Below are positions 34,826-43,439 of a DNA stretch of 64,000 nucleotides, piece after piece. The stretch is from Sagittula sp048553715. Lineage in GTDB: Bacteria; Pseudomonadota; Alphaproteobacteria; Rhodobacterales; Rhodobacteraceae. A model generated the notes under the pieces. That model saw nothing but the letters and a program-made list of their open reading frames with translations, searched no databases and was not told the DNA's origin. The DNA lies in contig NZ_JBLZNC010000010.1 in assembly GCF_048553715.1 (NCBI RefSeq), forward strand, positions 35,633 to 99,632, given 5' to 3'. Position 1 is the stretch's first letter; each line of letters opens with the position of its first letter. Both the position numbers and the translations under genes were made by a program.

Positions 34826-35340
34826 AAGACACCCCCACGGATACGATGACCTGCGGTGTCTGCCTTGAGCCGGGCCGCTTTGGTCTGGAACAACGCGCGC
34901 GCCCCATCGGCATCGGCACCGCGCTGTTTGCACGGATCGCCGGGGCAGAAGTGCATATGATGGATCTCAGCCCCGACCGGCTGGCCACCGTGTCGCGGCT
35001 GTTCGGCTTTGACGTGGTGTTCGATGCCACCGGCAACGCCAAGGCGATCGAGGCGGGCTTTGCCCTCGTGGCGCATGGCGGCGTCAGCGTTCTGGTCAGC
35101 GTGGTCAAGGATCACATCACCTTTGCCGACACGGAATTCCACAAACGCGAAAGCCAGATCATCGGCAGCCGCAACGCCCTGCGCGCGGATTTCGACCACG
35201 TGATGACGGCCATGCGCGCAGGCCAGATCCCGACGGATGCCCTGCTGTCCGACGTCATGCCGCTGGCCGATCTGCCCGCCCGTTTTGCCGCCATCGCCAC
35301 AGACCGCAGCCATCTGGTCAAGGTGCTGGTGACGCCGTGA
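34822..35340 (+). pseudogene. Internally deleted zinc-type dehydrogenase (MDR family)
   Basis: Normal members have about 340 residues; this has 172. Residues 1-28 look like the N-terminal strand (VCLEPGRFGLEQRARP). At residue 29 it jumps into the Rossmann fold (IGIGTALFARIAGAEVHMMD), skipping the whole catalytic zinc domain. A second gap lies near residue 64 (RLFGFD to VVFDATGN). The C-terminal part resembles L-gulonate/L-galactonate dehydrogenases. Lacking the zinc ligands and part of the cofactor fold, it should be inactive. The start overlaps the stop of the chimera (ATGA) and the frame stays open throughout. Confidence 0.8.
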
Positions 35341-35351
35341 AAGATACTGAT

Positions 35352-36869
35352 ATGACTGAAAGCCCCTTTGCGCTCTGCCTGCATGCAGCGGACAATGTGC
35401 TGGTCGCCCTGCGCGCCATTCCCGCAGGGACCGCATTGCCGCAGGGTGTCACCACCCGTGATGTGATCCCCGCAGGCCATAAACTTGCGCTGCGTGATAC
35501 AGACGCGGGGGCCGTTATCGTCAAATACGGCCAGATCATCGGCACAACGACCGAAGCCATTCGGGCGGGCGCGCATGTGCACGTGCATAACCTTGGTATG
35601 GGCGCGCATAAGCAGGACTATGACTTTGGTGCCGCTGCGCAGGCTCTGCCACCGATCGATCCCCCCGCGCAATTCCAGGGCTTCCACCGCCCGTCAGGCC
35701 GTGTGGGCACACGCAACTATCTGGGCATTCTAACTTCGGTGAATTGCGCAGGCTCCGTGGCGCGTTTCATCGCGCAGGCGGCAGAGCGGGCGAACCTGTT
35801 GGACGTCTTTCCGAATGTGGACGGCATCGTGCCGATTGTGCATGGCTCCGGCTGCGGCATGTCGGGCAAGGGCGAGGGGTACGACACCCTGTTCCGGACG
35901 CTGGCCGGTTACGGGCACAGTGCGAATTTCGGCGCGATCCTGATGGTGGGCTTGGGCTGCGAGGTGATGCAGATCCCCGACCTGATCGACCGCAAAGCGT
36001 TAAAGGACAGCGCGCGCTTTCGCTATATGACCATCCAGACCGAAGGGGGCACCGCCGCCACCGTGGATCGCGGGCTGGGCCTGCTGCGCGAGCTTGCTGC
36101 CGAGGCGAACAAGGCCACCCGCGCCCCCGCTCCGGCCAGCGCGCTTGTTCTGGGGATGCAATGCGGCGGCTCGGACGGCTATTCCGGCATCACCGCCAAT
36201 CCCGCGCTCGGGGTCGCGTCGGACCTTCTGGTGCGGCATGGCGGCACCTCGATCCTGTCCGAGACGTCAGAGATCTATGGTGCGGAACACCTGCTGACGC
36301 GCCGCGCGGTCGATGCCGCGACCGGCCATAAGCTGATTGATCTGATCGACTGGTGGGAGGATTACACCGCCCGCAACTTTGGCGAGATGGACAACAACCC
36401 CTCGCCGGGCAACAAACGCGGCGGGCTGACCACGATCCTTGAGAAATCGCTGGGGGCCGTGGCCAAGGGCGGCAGCGCGCCGCTGGCAGGGGTGTATAAA
36501 TTCGCCGAACCCATCGACAGGCCCGGTTTCGTGTTCATGGACAGCCCCGGCTACGATCCCTGTTCGGTCACGGGACAGACCGCATCGGGGGCCAATCTGA
36601 TCGCCTTTACCACCGGACGGGGCAGCGTGTCGGGCTATCAGCCGGTGCCCTCGATCAAAATCGCCTCCAACCCCGATCTGTGGCGGCGGATGCAGACCGA
36701 TATGGATGTGAACTGCGGCGATATTCTGGAGGGCGTCACCCTGCAGGACAAAGGGCAGGAGATCTTTGACCTGATGCTGCGCACGGCCTCTGGCGCGCAA
36801 ACCAAAAGCGAGGCGCAGGGCTTTGGCGCGGTGGAATTTGTGCCATGGCAAATCGGGGCGGTGATGTGA
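35352..36869 (+). CDS. UxaA-family sugar-acid dehydratase (altronate dehydratase-like)
   Basis: A 505-residue iron-dependent dehydratase in which both the N-terminal SAF-like domain (residues 1-95, with the IPAGHKLAL motif) and the main UxaA domain are intact. Blocks GFHRPSGRVGTRNYLGILTSVNCAGS, GSGCGMSGKG, GLGCEVMQIP, MQCGGSDGYSGITANPALG and DSPGYDPCSVTGQTASGANLI carry the conserved cysteines. By context the substrate may be L-fuconate or L-galactonate rather than altronate. A GTG at 35337 overlapping the previous stop is an alternative start. Unlike its upstream neighbours it shows no deletion. Confidence 0.88.
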   Translation: MTESPFALCLHAADNVLVALRAIPAGTALPQGVTTRDVIPAGHKLALRDTDAGAVIVKYGQIIGTTTEAIRAGAHVHVHNLGMGAHKQDYDFGAAAQALPPIDPPAQFQGFHRPSGRVGTRNYLGILTSVNCAGSVARFIAQAAERANLLDVFPNVDGIVPIVHGSGCGMSGKGEGYDTLFRTLAGYGHSANFGAILMVGLGCEVMQIPDLIDRKALKDSARFRYMTIQTEGGTAATVDRGLGLLRELAAEANKATRAPAPASALVLGMQCGGSDGYSGITANPALGVASDLLVRHGGTSILSETSEIYGAEHLLTRRAVDAATGHKLIDLIDWWEDYTARNFGEMDNNPSPGNKRGGLTTILEKSLGAVAKGGSAPLAGVYKFAEPIDRPGFVFMDSPGYDPCSVTGQTASGANLIAFTTGRGSVSGYQPVPSIKIASNPDLWRRMQTDMDVNCGDILEGVTLQDKGQEIFDLMLRTASGAQTKSEAQGFGAVEFVPWQIGAVM

Positions 36870-36890
36870 TGCCCAAAGACAGGAGAGACC

Positions 36891-37616
36891 ATGAGTTTTG
36901 ATCTGACAGGCCAGCGCGTGCTGGTGACCGCCGCCGCGCAGGGCATTGGCCGCGCCAGCGCCGAGGCCTTTGTCCGCGCCGGTGCCAGCGTGTTGGCGAC
37001 CGATCTCAACGAAAGCGGGCTGGCCACGCTGACCGGCTGTGACACCGCCCGACTGGACGTGCTGAATGCGGCCTCTGTGGCGCAGGTCTGCGCACAGGCG
37101 GGGCCGGTTGATGTGTTGTTCAACTGCGCGGGGTTCGTTCACGGCGGCACCGTGCTGGACTGCACCGAAGACGAGCTGGATTTCGCCTTTGATCTGAATG
37201 TGAAATCCATGATCCGCATGGTGCAGGCCGTGCTGCCGGGCATGGTGGACCGCGGATCGGGCGCGATCATCAACATGTCCTCGGTCGCCTCGTCGGTCAA
37301 AGGCGTGCCGAACCGCTGCGTCTATTCCACAACCAAGGCCGCTGTGCTGGGGCTGACGAAATCCATCGCCGCCGATTACGTGGCCAGTGGCATCCGCTGC
37401 AATGCAATCTGCCCCGGCACGGTGCAATCGCCCTCGCTCGACGACCGTCTGGCGGCAACCGGCGATTACGACACGGCACGGGCGGATTTCATCGCGCGCC
37501 AACCGCTTGGCCGGATCGCCGAGGCGTCAGAGATCGCTGACCTTGCGGTCTACCTAGCGGCGGCCACCTACACCACGGGGCAGGCGCATTGCATTGACGG
37601 GGGCTGGGCGCTGTAA
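36891..37616 (+). CDS. SDR dehydrogenase (2-keto-3-deoxy-sugar-acid dehydrogenase-like)
   Basis: A 241-residue SDR with cofactor motif TAAAQGIGRAS, NCAG motif, and catalytic Ser in MSSVASSVKG with YSTTK. The short length and the NRCVYSTTKAAVLGLTKSIAADYVASGIRCN block resemble the BDH2/DHRS6-type SDRs that include 2-keto-3-deoxy-L-fuconate dehydrogenase. It follows the UxaA-family gene by 21 bp with an AGGAGA ribosome site. In an L-fucose-type pathway it would oxidise the dehydratase product. It is intact, so the last two enzymes of the route may still work. Confidence 0.85.
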   Translation: MSFDLTGQRVLVTAAAQGIGRASAEAFVRAGASVLATDLNESGLATLTGCDTARLDVLNAASVAQVCAQAGPVDVLFNCAGFVHGGTVLDCTEDELDFAFDLNVKSMIRMVQAVLPGMVDRGSGAIINMSSVASSVKGVPNRCVYSTTKAAVLGLTKSIAADYVASGIRCNAICPGTVQSPSLDDRLAATGDYDTARADFIARQPLGRIAEASEIADLAVYLAAATYTTGQAHCIDGGWAL

Positions 37617-37671
37617 ACCGCGCCATATCTGCGCCCCGCCACATCCGGCGGGACGCAGATCACTGCGGTTT
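37615..37671. terminator. Bidirectional terminator between convergent genes
   Basis: A long interrupted stem spans the gap: outer arms AAACCGC/GCGGTTT, middle arms ATCTGC/GCAGAT and inner arms CCCGCC/GGCGGG with a 6-nt loop. Both convergent stop codons are at its ends. On each strand the outer arm supplies a short T-run. Confidence 0.65.
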
Positions 37672-38203
37672 AGTCAGCGGTGCGATAGGCCCAGGTCTGC
37701 GACGCAGCCGCATCGTCGGAACAGGCCGCAAGGGTCAGCTCCTTGATCTGGTTTTCCTGACTGCGGCCAAAGCGCGTGTCCTCGCCCAAGGTCAGGCACA
37801 GCGTCTCGTCAGCGGCGGGCGAAATCACGCCTTCGCCGTCAAAAACAAACTGCTGCGCGTCAGATCCGTCACAATCGACCAGCTCCAGTTCCGCCCCGGC
37901 GGCAAGGTCGACAGGCTGCATACAGACGTCAAACTCGGGCATATAGAACACGCCATCCGCGAATTGGTCGGAATCAAATCCCTGATCGACAAAGATCTCG
38001 CCCTTGGGGCTGTAGCAGGTGTGCCCTTGCAGACCCGCCGCCGGATCGGCCTGCGCGCCTTGGCCGCCAGAGATATCGATGCAGTAGCCGTTCTGGATAT
38101 TGTCCAGCTTGTCTGTGGCGTAGACCTCGACCGTGTCAGCAAAAGCAGCACCGGCGCACAGGGACGCCGCGACTGCAGTGATGGAAAGTGTCTTGGTAAA
38201 CAT
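37670..38203 (-). CDS. Secreted protein with ricin-type beta-trefoil look
   Basis: A 177-residue protein with a clear signal peptide (residues 1-22, ending AFA). The mature part has several cysteines and repeats of the kind NGYCIDISGG, DVCMQPVDLAAGAELELVDCDGSDAQQFVF and TLCLTL...LTLAACSDDAAASQTWAY, reminiscent of ricin-B lectin units (Cys-Leu-Asp followed by a Gln-x-Trp end). The protein is very acidic. It follows another secreted protein gene by 20 bp, and the two probably form an operon. A carbohydrate-binding role is inferred only from this similarity. Confidence 0.6.
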   Translation of the reverse strand: MFTKTLSITAVAASLCAGAAFADTVEVYATDKLDNIQNGYCIDISGGQGAQADPAAGLQGHTCYSPKGEIFVDQGFDSDQFADGVFYMPEFDVCMQPVDLAAGAELELVDCDGSDAQQFVFDGEGVISPAADETLCLTLGEDTRFGRSQENQIKELTLAACSDDAAASQTWAYRTAD

Positions 38204-38223
38204 ATTAGGTTCCCTTGTTAGGA

Positions 38224-38862
38224 TTAGTTAACGGTCAAACGGCACAGCACCGTGTTGCTTTGTTCCAGATCCGGCCCCCAGATGAACTGTGCCTCGGGGG
38301 TCCAGTCGACCTCGGTGTAGCCGAATTTCGGGTCGACCTCGGCGGCGGAGAAGACGCTTGCCGCAGGCCAGTCGCTGGCGTCGAACTCTGCAAGATCCCA
38401 TCCCTCGGGCGCGTCTTCGGCGGCAAAGCCACAGGCCCCTTCACCGGCGACCGGATCGGCCACATCCTCGCATGACTTATCCAGCGGCGCGGTATGGATC
38501 ACCTTGCACTGCCACGCGGCGTCGCTGACCGCCGCAATCGCGCCGTCCCCATCGCGGATCTGCAGGATCACACCGCCGTCGCCCATCTGCTGGCGGCGCG
38601 TGCCGATGTATTCCAGCCCTGTGTCGTTCTCTTTGAAATCCTTGGCGATCAGCCCGATGGTAAAGGGGCGCTCTGCCTCGAAGGTAAAGCTTTCCTTGTT
38701 GAACGACCGCTCCGTGGTGATGGGCACGCTGTCGGTTGCCACGACCTCGCCATCAATATGCATCTCGAACCAGTTGTCGGCCCAGACATCAGCGGAAAAG
38801 GTTTCGGCCTGCGCCGCTATGGGCAGGACCAAGAGGCAAGCAGGGATCAGACGGTGAGGCAT
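38224..38862 (-). CDS. Secreted protein of unknown function
   Basis: A 212-residue protein with a signal peptide (residues 1-19, ending AQA). The mature sequence starts ETFSADVWADNWFEMHIDGEVV, which looks like a beta-sandwich/galactose-binding fold. It contains FKENDTGLEYIGTRRQQMGDGG and several cysteines near CEDVADPVAGEGACGF. I do not recognise a named family with confidence. It is first in a two-gene operon with the ricin-like protein, so both may act together outside the inner membrane. Confidence 0.6.
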   Translation of the reverse strand: MPHRLIPACLLVLPIAAQAETFSADVWADNWFEMHIDGEVVATDSVPITTERSFNKESFTFEAERPFTIGLIAKDFKENDTGLEYIGTRRQQMGDGGVILQIRDGDGAIAAVSDAAWQCKVIHTAPLDKSCEDVADPVAGEGACGFAAEDAPEGWDLAEFDASDWPAASVFSAAEVDPKFGYTEVDWTPEAQFIWGPDLEQSNTVLCRLTVN

Positions 38863-38993
38863 GGCGCGACCTTTTATTGCAAAGTACCTTTACCACGGGT
38901 CAACGCGGAATTTCCGTCGCGCGATCCCGAAAAAATTCTCTCACCAGCGTTTTACAATCCTGCCGTGTACGGATCGTGACCCGCTGCCCGCTA

Positions 38994-39011
38994 TCGGTAA
39001 AACTTTACCGA
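38994..39011. promoter_or_regulatory. Inverted repeat in the divergent gap before the ThDP enzyme gene
   Basis: TCGGTAA-AACT-TTACCGA is a perfect 7-bp inverted repeat in the 295-bp gap between the divergent secreted-protein and ThDP-enzyme genes. It may be an operator for either side. Nothing else recognisable was seen in that gap. Confidence 0.4.
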
Positions 39012-39157
39012 CTAAGCAGAGCGAATTCCGGCGCGCTCAATCAAACGGAAACCTCTCGGGCGGTAGCCGTTCACCTGTGGATGACGTTTGCGTGGGGTGG
39101 GCTTGTTCGGCAGGGGGCGATCATGCACCAGTTGCGCAAACAACAATAGGATGAACC

Positions 39158-40756
39158 ATGCGCGCAGCGGACGTTATCGCCAAACGGCTGTATGAACAGG
39201 GATGCCGCTATGCCTTTGGCATGCCGGGCGGCGAGGTGCTGACCCTTCTGGATGCTTTGGACAAGGCGGGGATCGAATTCATCCTGTGCCGCCACGAGAA
39301 CGCCGCCGGTTTCATGGCAGAGGCCACGTATCACCGCACCGGCGCGCCGGGCATCTTGTTGGCCACCGTGGGGCCGGGGGCGCTGAACGGGATCAACGTG
39401 GTGGAAAACGCCCGTCAGGACCGTGTGCCGATGATCGTGCTGACCGGCTGCGTCGATGCGGATACGGCGCAGGTCTACACCCATCAGGTGCTGGACCAGC
39501 CGCAGGTGTTCCGCCCGATCACCAAGGGCAGCTTTACCCTAACCGCAGGGGCCGCGCATGTGATCATCGACAAGGCGCTTGGCCTCGCCACGCAAGGGCG
39601 GCCCGGTCCTGTGCATATCGACGTGCCGATTTCCGTGGCCGACGCGCCGGCCGACGGGGGCGGTACGTTGCGCCCGCCCGCCCTGCCCACCGCGCCTGCC
39701 GGTCCTGCCGTGGACGCCATCCGACACAGTCTGGCAGGGGCCAAACGCCCGCTGATTGTCGCCGGTCTGGATGTTCTGTCCGATGAGGGGGCCAAGATTG
39801 TCACCCGCGCCGCCGAAACGCTGCAGGCCCCCGTCATCACCACCTACAAGGCCAAGGGGCTGCTGCCGGAAAACCACCCGCTTTCCTTGGGCGGCGCCGG
39901 TCTGTCGCCCAAAGCGGACCAGATCCTGCTGCCGCTGATCGCGCAGGCGGATGTGGTCCTGTGCATCGGCTACGATCCGATCGAGATGCGGCAGGGGTGG
40001 ACCAACCCGTGGGACCCCGCGCGCCAGACGGTCATCGACGTGACCGCCGTGCCCAATGACCATTACATGCACCACGCCACCTACAACATTGTCGGCGATC
40101 CGGTGCACAGTGTGGCCGCGCTGTTGCCCGAGGCACCGCTTACCGGCTGGGACATCCCCGCCGCGGCCGAGGCCAAGACCGCGATGCAACAGGCCTTTGC
40201 CCCCTCCGACACATGGGGACCGTCGCAGGCCATCGCCATTTGCGGGGATATGCTGCCCAAGGACACGCTGATCACCGCCGACAGTGGCGCACACCGGATC
40301 TTGTTGTCGCAAATGTGGGAATGTCGCTTTCCGCGCGCGCTGACGCAATCCTCGGGGTTTTGCACCATGGGCTGCGCCGTCCCGCTGGCCATCGGCGCCA
40401 AGCTGGCGGACCGCGACCGCACGGTTGTCTCCTTCAGCGGGGATGCCGGGTTCCTGATGGTGGTCGGAGAGCTGGCCACCGCCGCCGAACAGGGGCTCGC
40501 CCCGATTTTCGTGGTCTTCGTCGACGCCTCGCTGGCGCTGATCGAACTGAAACAGCGCGGACGCCAGATGAAAAACGTGGGCGTCGATTTCCAGGGCACG
40601 GATATGGCCGCGCTTGGCCGCGCCTTCGGGGGCAACGGCGTGTCGGTGCGCGATGCGGACGGGCTGCGTCAGGCATTGACCGATGCCATGAGCGCGGAAA
40701 CCTTTACGGTGATTGCGGTTCACATCGACAGGCAGGCCTATGACGGAAGCTTCTGA
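39158..40756 (+). CDS. Thiamine diphosphate-dependent enzyme (acetolactate-synthase-like)
   Basis: A 532-residue three-domain ThDP enzyme. The N-terminal domain has the catalytic Glu in LCRHENAAGFMAEA and the GVGPG-like ATVGPGALNGINVVENA loop. The C-terminal cofactor domain has SFSGDAGFLMVVGELATAA. The usual GDG..NN motif is changed to GDA with VD in place of the Asn pair, unlike true acetolactate synthases. Its stop overlaps a CaiB/BaiF CoA-transferase start by 17 bp, so the two act in one pathway. Oxalyl-CoA decarboxylase with formyl-CoA transferase is one precedent for this pairing, but the sequence does not prove it. Confidence 0.8.
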   Translation: MRAADVIAKRLYEQGCRYAFGMPGGEVLTLLDALDKAGIEFILCRHENAAGFMAEATYHRTGAPGILLATVGPGALNGINVVENARQDRVPMIVLTGCVDADTAQVYTHQVLDQPQVFRPITKGSFTLTAGAAHVIIDKALGLATQGRPGPVHIDVPISVADAPADGGGTLRPPALPTAPAGPAVDAIRHSLAGAKRPLIVAGLDVLSDEGAKIVTRAAETLQAPVITTYKAKGLLPENHPLSLGGAGLSPKADQILLPLIAQADVVLCIGYDPIEMRQGWTNPWDPARQTVIDVTAVPNDHYMHHATYNIVGDPVHSVAALLPEAPLTGWDIPAAAEAKTAMQQAFAPSDTWGPSQAIAICGDMLPKDTLITADSGAHRILLSQMWECRFPRALTQSSGFCTMGCAVPLAIGAKLADRDRTVVSFSGDAGFLMVVGELATAAEQGLAPIFVVFVDASLALIELKQRGRQMKNVGVDFQGTDMAALGRAFGGNGVSVRDADGLRQALTDAMSAETFTVIAVHIDRQAYDGSF

Positions 40757-41951
40757 CACGCCCGGCGCGCTGGACGGGGTTCTGGTGCTGGATCTGTCGC
40801 GGATCCTTGCCGGACCGACCGCAACACAGATGCTGGGCGATCTTGGCGCCACGGTGATCAAGATCGAAAACCCCAAAACCGGCGGCGATGACACCCGACG
40901 ATGGGGGCCGCCTTACGTGGACACGCCCGACGGGCAAAGCGATCTGAGCGCCTATTTCCTTGCGGCCAACCGCAACAAGTTCTCCGTCGCCGCCGACCTT
41001 TCCACGCCAGAGGGGCAGGCATTGGTCCGCCAGATCGCGGCGCAGGCGCAGATCGTTGTCGAAAACTACAAACCCGGCGGGCTGATGAAATACGGGCTGG
41101 ATTACGACAGCCTGCGCCAGATCAATCCCGCGCTGGTCTATTGTTCCATATCAGGCTTTGGCCAAACCGGTCCGAACCGGGACCGCCCGGGCTATGATCT
41201 GATGGCGCAGGGCTTTGGCGGTATCATGTCGATCACCGGCGCGCCGGATGGCCCCCCGATGAAAGTCGGCGTGGGCATCGCGGATGTCATGTGCGGGATG
41301 TATGCGACCATCGGCATTCTGGCCGCGCTCCGCCACGCCGAGGCCACCGGCGACGGGCAACAGATCGACCTCGCGCTGGTGGACAGCCAGATGGCTTGGC
41401 TGGTGAACGAGGGGACAAATACGCTGGTCTCCGGCACGCCACCGCAGCGCCGTGGCAACGGTCATCCCAACATCGTGCCCTATGATGTCTTTGCCACGCA
41501 GGACGGCCACATCATTCTGGCGGTCGGAAATGACGGACAGTTTCAGGCGTTTTGCAAGGGAATCGACCGGCCCGATCTGGCAGCCGACCCGCGCTTTGCA
41601 ACAAATCCGTTGCGCATCGAGCACCGCGAACAGTTGACCGGTCTCATTTCTGTAACACTTGCCGAAATGGGCAGCGCCGATTTGTTACAAAAGCTGCGCG
41701 ACCACGGCGTGCCCTCCGGCCCGATCCACCGCATCGACGAGGCGTTGCACTCCGATCAGGCCCAAGCGCGCGGCGCTGTGGTGCAAATTCAGGCAGATAC
41801 CAGCGCCGGACACGTCGATTTACTGGGAAATCCGCTGAAAATGTCTCGAACACCGGTGAGATACGCCAAAGCGCCGCCGCGTTTCGGCGCAGACACCGAC
41901 GACCTGAAACGCCTGTTGGATCAAGCCCGCGGACCGTCATCCTCACGGTAA
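40740..41951 (+). CDS. CaiB/BaiF family (class III) CoA-transferase
   Basis: A 403-residue class III CoA-transferase. The N-terminus LVLDLSRILAGPTATQMLGDLGATVIKIE, NRNKFSVAADL and the YDLMAQGFGGIMSITG block are typical. The catalytic aspartate lies in GVGIADVMCGMYA. The ATG at 40740 lies inside the end of the ThDP enzyme gene. It transfers CoA between carboxylic acids, and its partner substrate is probably processed by the ThDP enzyme. Substrates cannot be named from the sequence. Confidence 0.88.
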   Translation: MTEASDTPGALDGVLVLDLSRILAGPTATQMLGDLGATVIKIENPKTGGDDTRRWGPPYVDTPDGQSDLSAYFLAANRNKFSVAADLSTPEGQALVRQIAAQAQIVVENYKPGGLMKYGLDYDSLRQINPALVYCSISGFGQTGPNRDRPGYDLMAQGFGGIMSITGAPDGPPMKVGVGIADVMCGMYATIGILAALRHAEATGDGQQIDLALVDSQMAWLVNEGTNTLVSGTPPQRRGNGHPNIVPYDVFATQDGHIILAVGNDGQFQAFCKGIDRPDLAADPRFATNPLRIEHREQLTGLISVTLAEMGSADLLQKLRDHGVPSGPIHRIDEALHSDQAQARGAVVQIQADTSAGHVDLLGNPLKMSRTPVRYAKAPPRFGADTDDLKRLLDQARGPSSSR

Positions 41952-42057
41952 ATTCATTGACCGATCACGTTTCGGGAGGTCACGGGCAGGTGAAACGATG
42001 TTTTAGATAGGTCGCGCTATCCACGTTGCAGACAGGTCAACGATGGAAGGCGTTTCA

Positions 42058-43422
42058 ATGCGAACCGACATAAGCACCAGCGACATCAGTCTGGATGACG
42101 ACAAGGCGTTGCATCACTGGAACGGAGTCATCCACGGGGTGTTGTCGCACGGGCAGGCCACCGGCGACCATCTTGCCGCGCTGACCACACAGGCCCCTGA
42201 TTTTGCCATGGGCCACGCGATGAAGGGGCTGGCCTGTCTGATGCTGGGCCGCCGCGAACTGTTTGACGCGGCACAGGCCGCAAGTGACGCAGCCACCCGC
42301 GCCCTGTCCTTGGGCGGGGCCACCGCACGCGAACGCCTGTGGTGTCAGGCGTTGCAGGATTGGCTGGCGGGCGCACCCTCGCAGTCGATTGCCCGCATGG
42401 AAGAGGCGATGCGCCTCAACCCCGCCGACACCATCAGCATGAAACTGTCCCATGGCATCCGGTTCATGCTGGGCGACAACCACGGCATGTTGCGCTCCGT
42501 CGACCGTGTCATTGGCGCCCATGATCACAGCCACCCTCTGTATGGCTACGCCTTGGGCTGCCGGGCCTTCGCGCTCGAGGAAGTGGGCCGCTATGACGAG
42601 GCGGAGCAGACCGGACGGCGCGGTCTGGACTTTGCCCGCGACGACGCATGGGGGCTGCACGCGGTCGCCCATGTCTATGACATGACCCATATGACCGAAC
42701 AGGGGATCGCGCTGATCGACGGCTTCCCCGACGCGTGGTCGCACTGCAACAACTTCCGGTTCCATGTCTGGTGGCACAAGGCGCTGCTGCACCTTGACCA
42801 AGGCGACATTGCCACTGTTCTGGATCTGTACGACACCAAGATCCGGGATGAGAAAACCGACGACTACCGCGACTTCTCCAACGCGTCCTCGCTGCTTGTC
42901 CGGCTCGAACTTGAGGGCGTCGATGTGGGGGACCGCTGGGTGGAACTGGCGACGCTGGCCGCCAAACGCAGCGACGATGGCTGTCTGACCTTTGCCGACA
43001 TGCACTATATGCTGGCGCTCATGGGGGACACCGACAGCGGCGCCGCGGGTCGCCTGACCGCCCGCATGGCGCAAAGCGCGCAGATTGATGACGACATCGG
43101 CCGTGTCATGCAAAGCCCCGGTCTGGCCCTGTCGCACGGGCTGGAATGCTTTGGCGAGGCGGATTACGCCACGGCCTTCGCCCAGTTGCATGCCGCGCAA
43201 CCGCATTTTCAGGCCATGGGCGGAAGCCACGCACAGCGCGACGTCTTTGAACGCCTCACGATCGAGGCAGGCCTGCGCGCGGGCCGCATCGATGACACCG
43301 AACGGCTGATTCTGGCCCGCACCGCCCTGCGCGGCGGCCATGAGGACAGCTTTGCCGCCGCACGCATGGGCCAGATCGCCCAGATGCGCCGCGCTCAGGC
43401 GGTTTCGACCGCCGCCGAATAA
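42058..43422 (+). CDS. TPR protein similar to TTC38
   Basis: A 454-residue protein built of helical TPR-like repeats. ALHHWNGVIHGVLSHG near the start and HYGYALGCRAFALEEVGRYDEAEQTGRRGLDFARDDAW-type repeats resemble tetratricopeptide repeat protein 38 homologues. The ATG at 42058 has GGAAGG 7 nt upstream, better than the ATG at 42043. It lacks a signal peptide. The glucan operon starts 17 bp downstream, so co-transcription is likely, but no known role links this family to osmoregulated glucans. Confidence 0.78.
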   Translation: MRTDISTSDISLDDDKALHHWNGVIHGVLSHGQATGDHLAALTTQAPDFAMGHAMKGLACLMLGRRELFDAAQAASDAATRALSLGGATARERLWCQALQDWLAGAPSQSIARMEEAMRLNPADTISMKLSHGIRFMLGDNHGMLRSVDRVIGAHDHSHPLYGYALGCRAFALEEVGRYDEAEQTGRRGLDFARDDAWGLHAVAHVYDMTHMTEQGIALIDGFPDAWSHCNNFRFHVWWHKALLHLDQGDIATVLDLYDTKIRDEKTDDYRDFSNASSLLVRLELEGVDVGDRWVELATLAAKRSDDGCLTFADMHYMLALMGDTDSGAAGRLTARMAQSAQIDDDIGRVMQSPGLALSHGLECFGEADYATAFAQLHAAQPHFQAMGGSHAQRDVFERLTIEAGLRAGRIDDTERLILARTALRGGHEDSFAAARMGQIAQMRRAQAVSTAAE

Positions 43423-43439
43423 GACGGACACCGACCCAG

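Noticed and set aside
41968..41997. CGTTTC...GAAACG inverted repeat before the TPR gene
   Set aside because: Only 6 bp with an 18-bp loop; expected by chance and not tied to a promoter.
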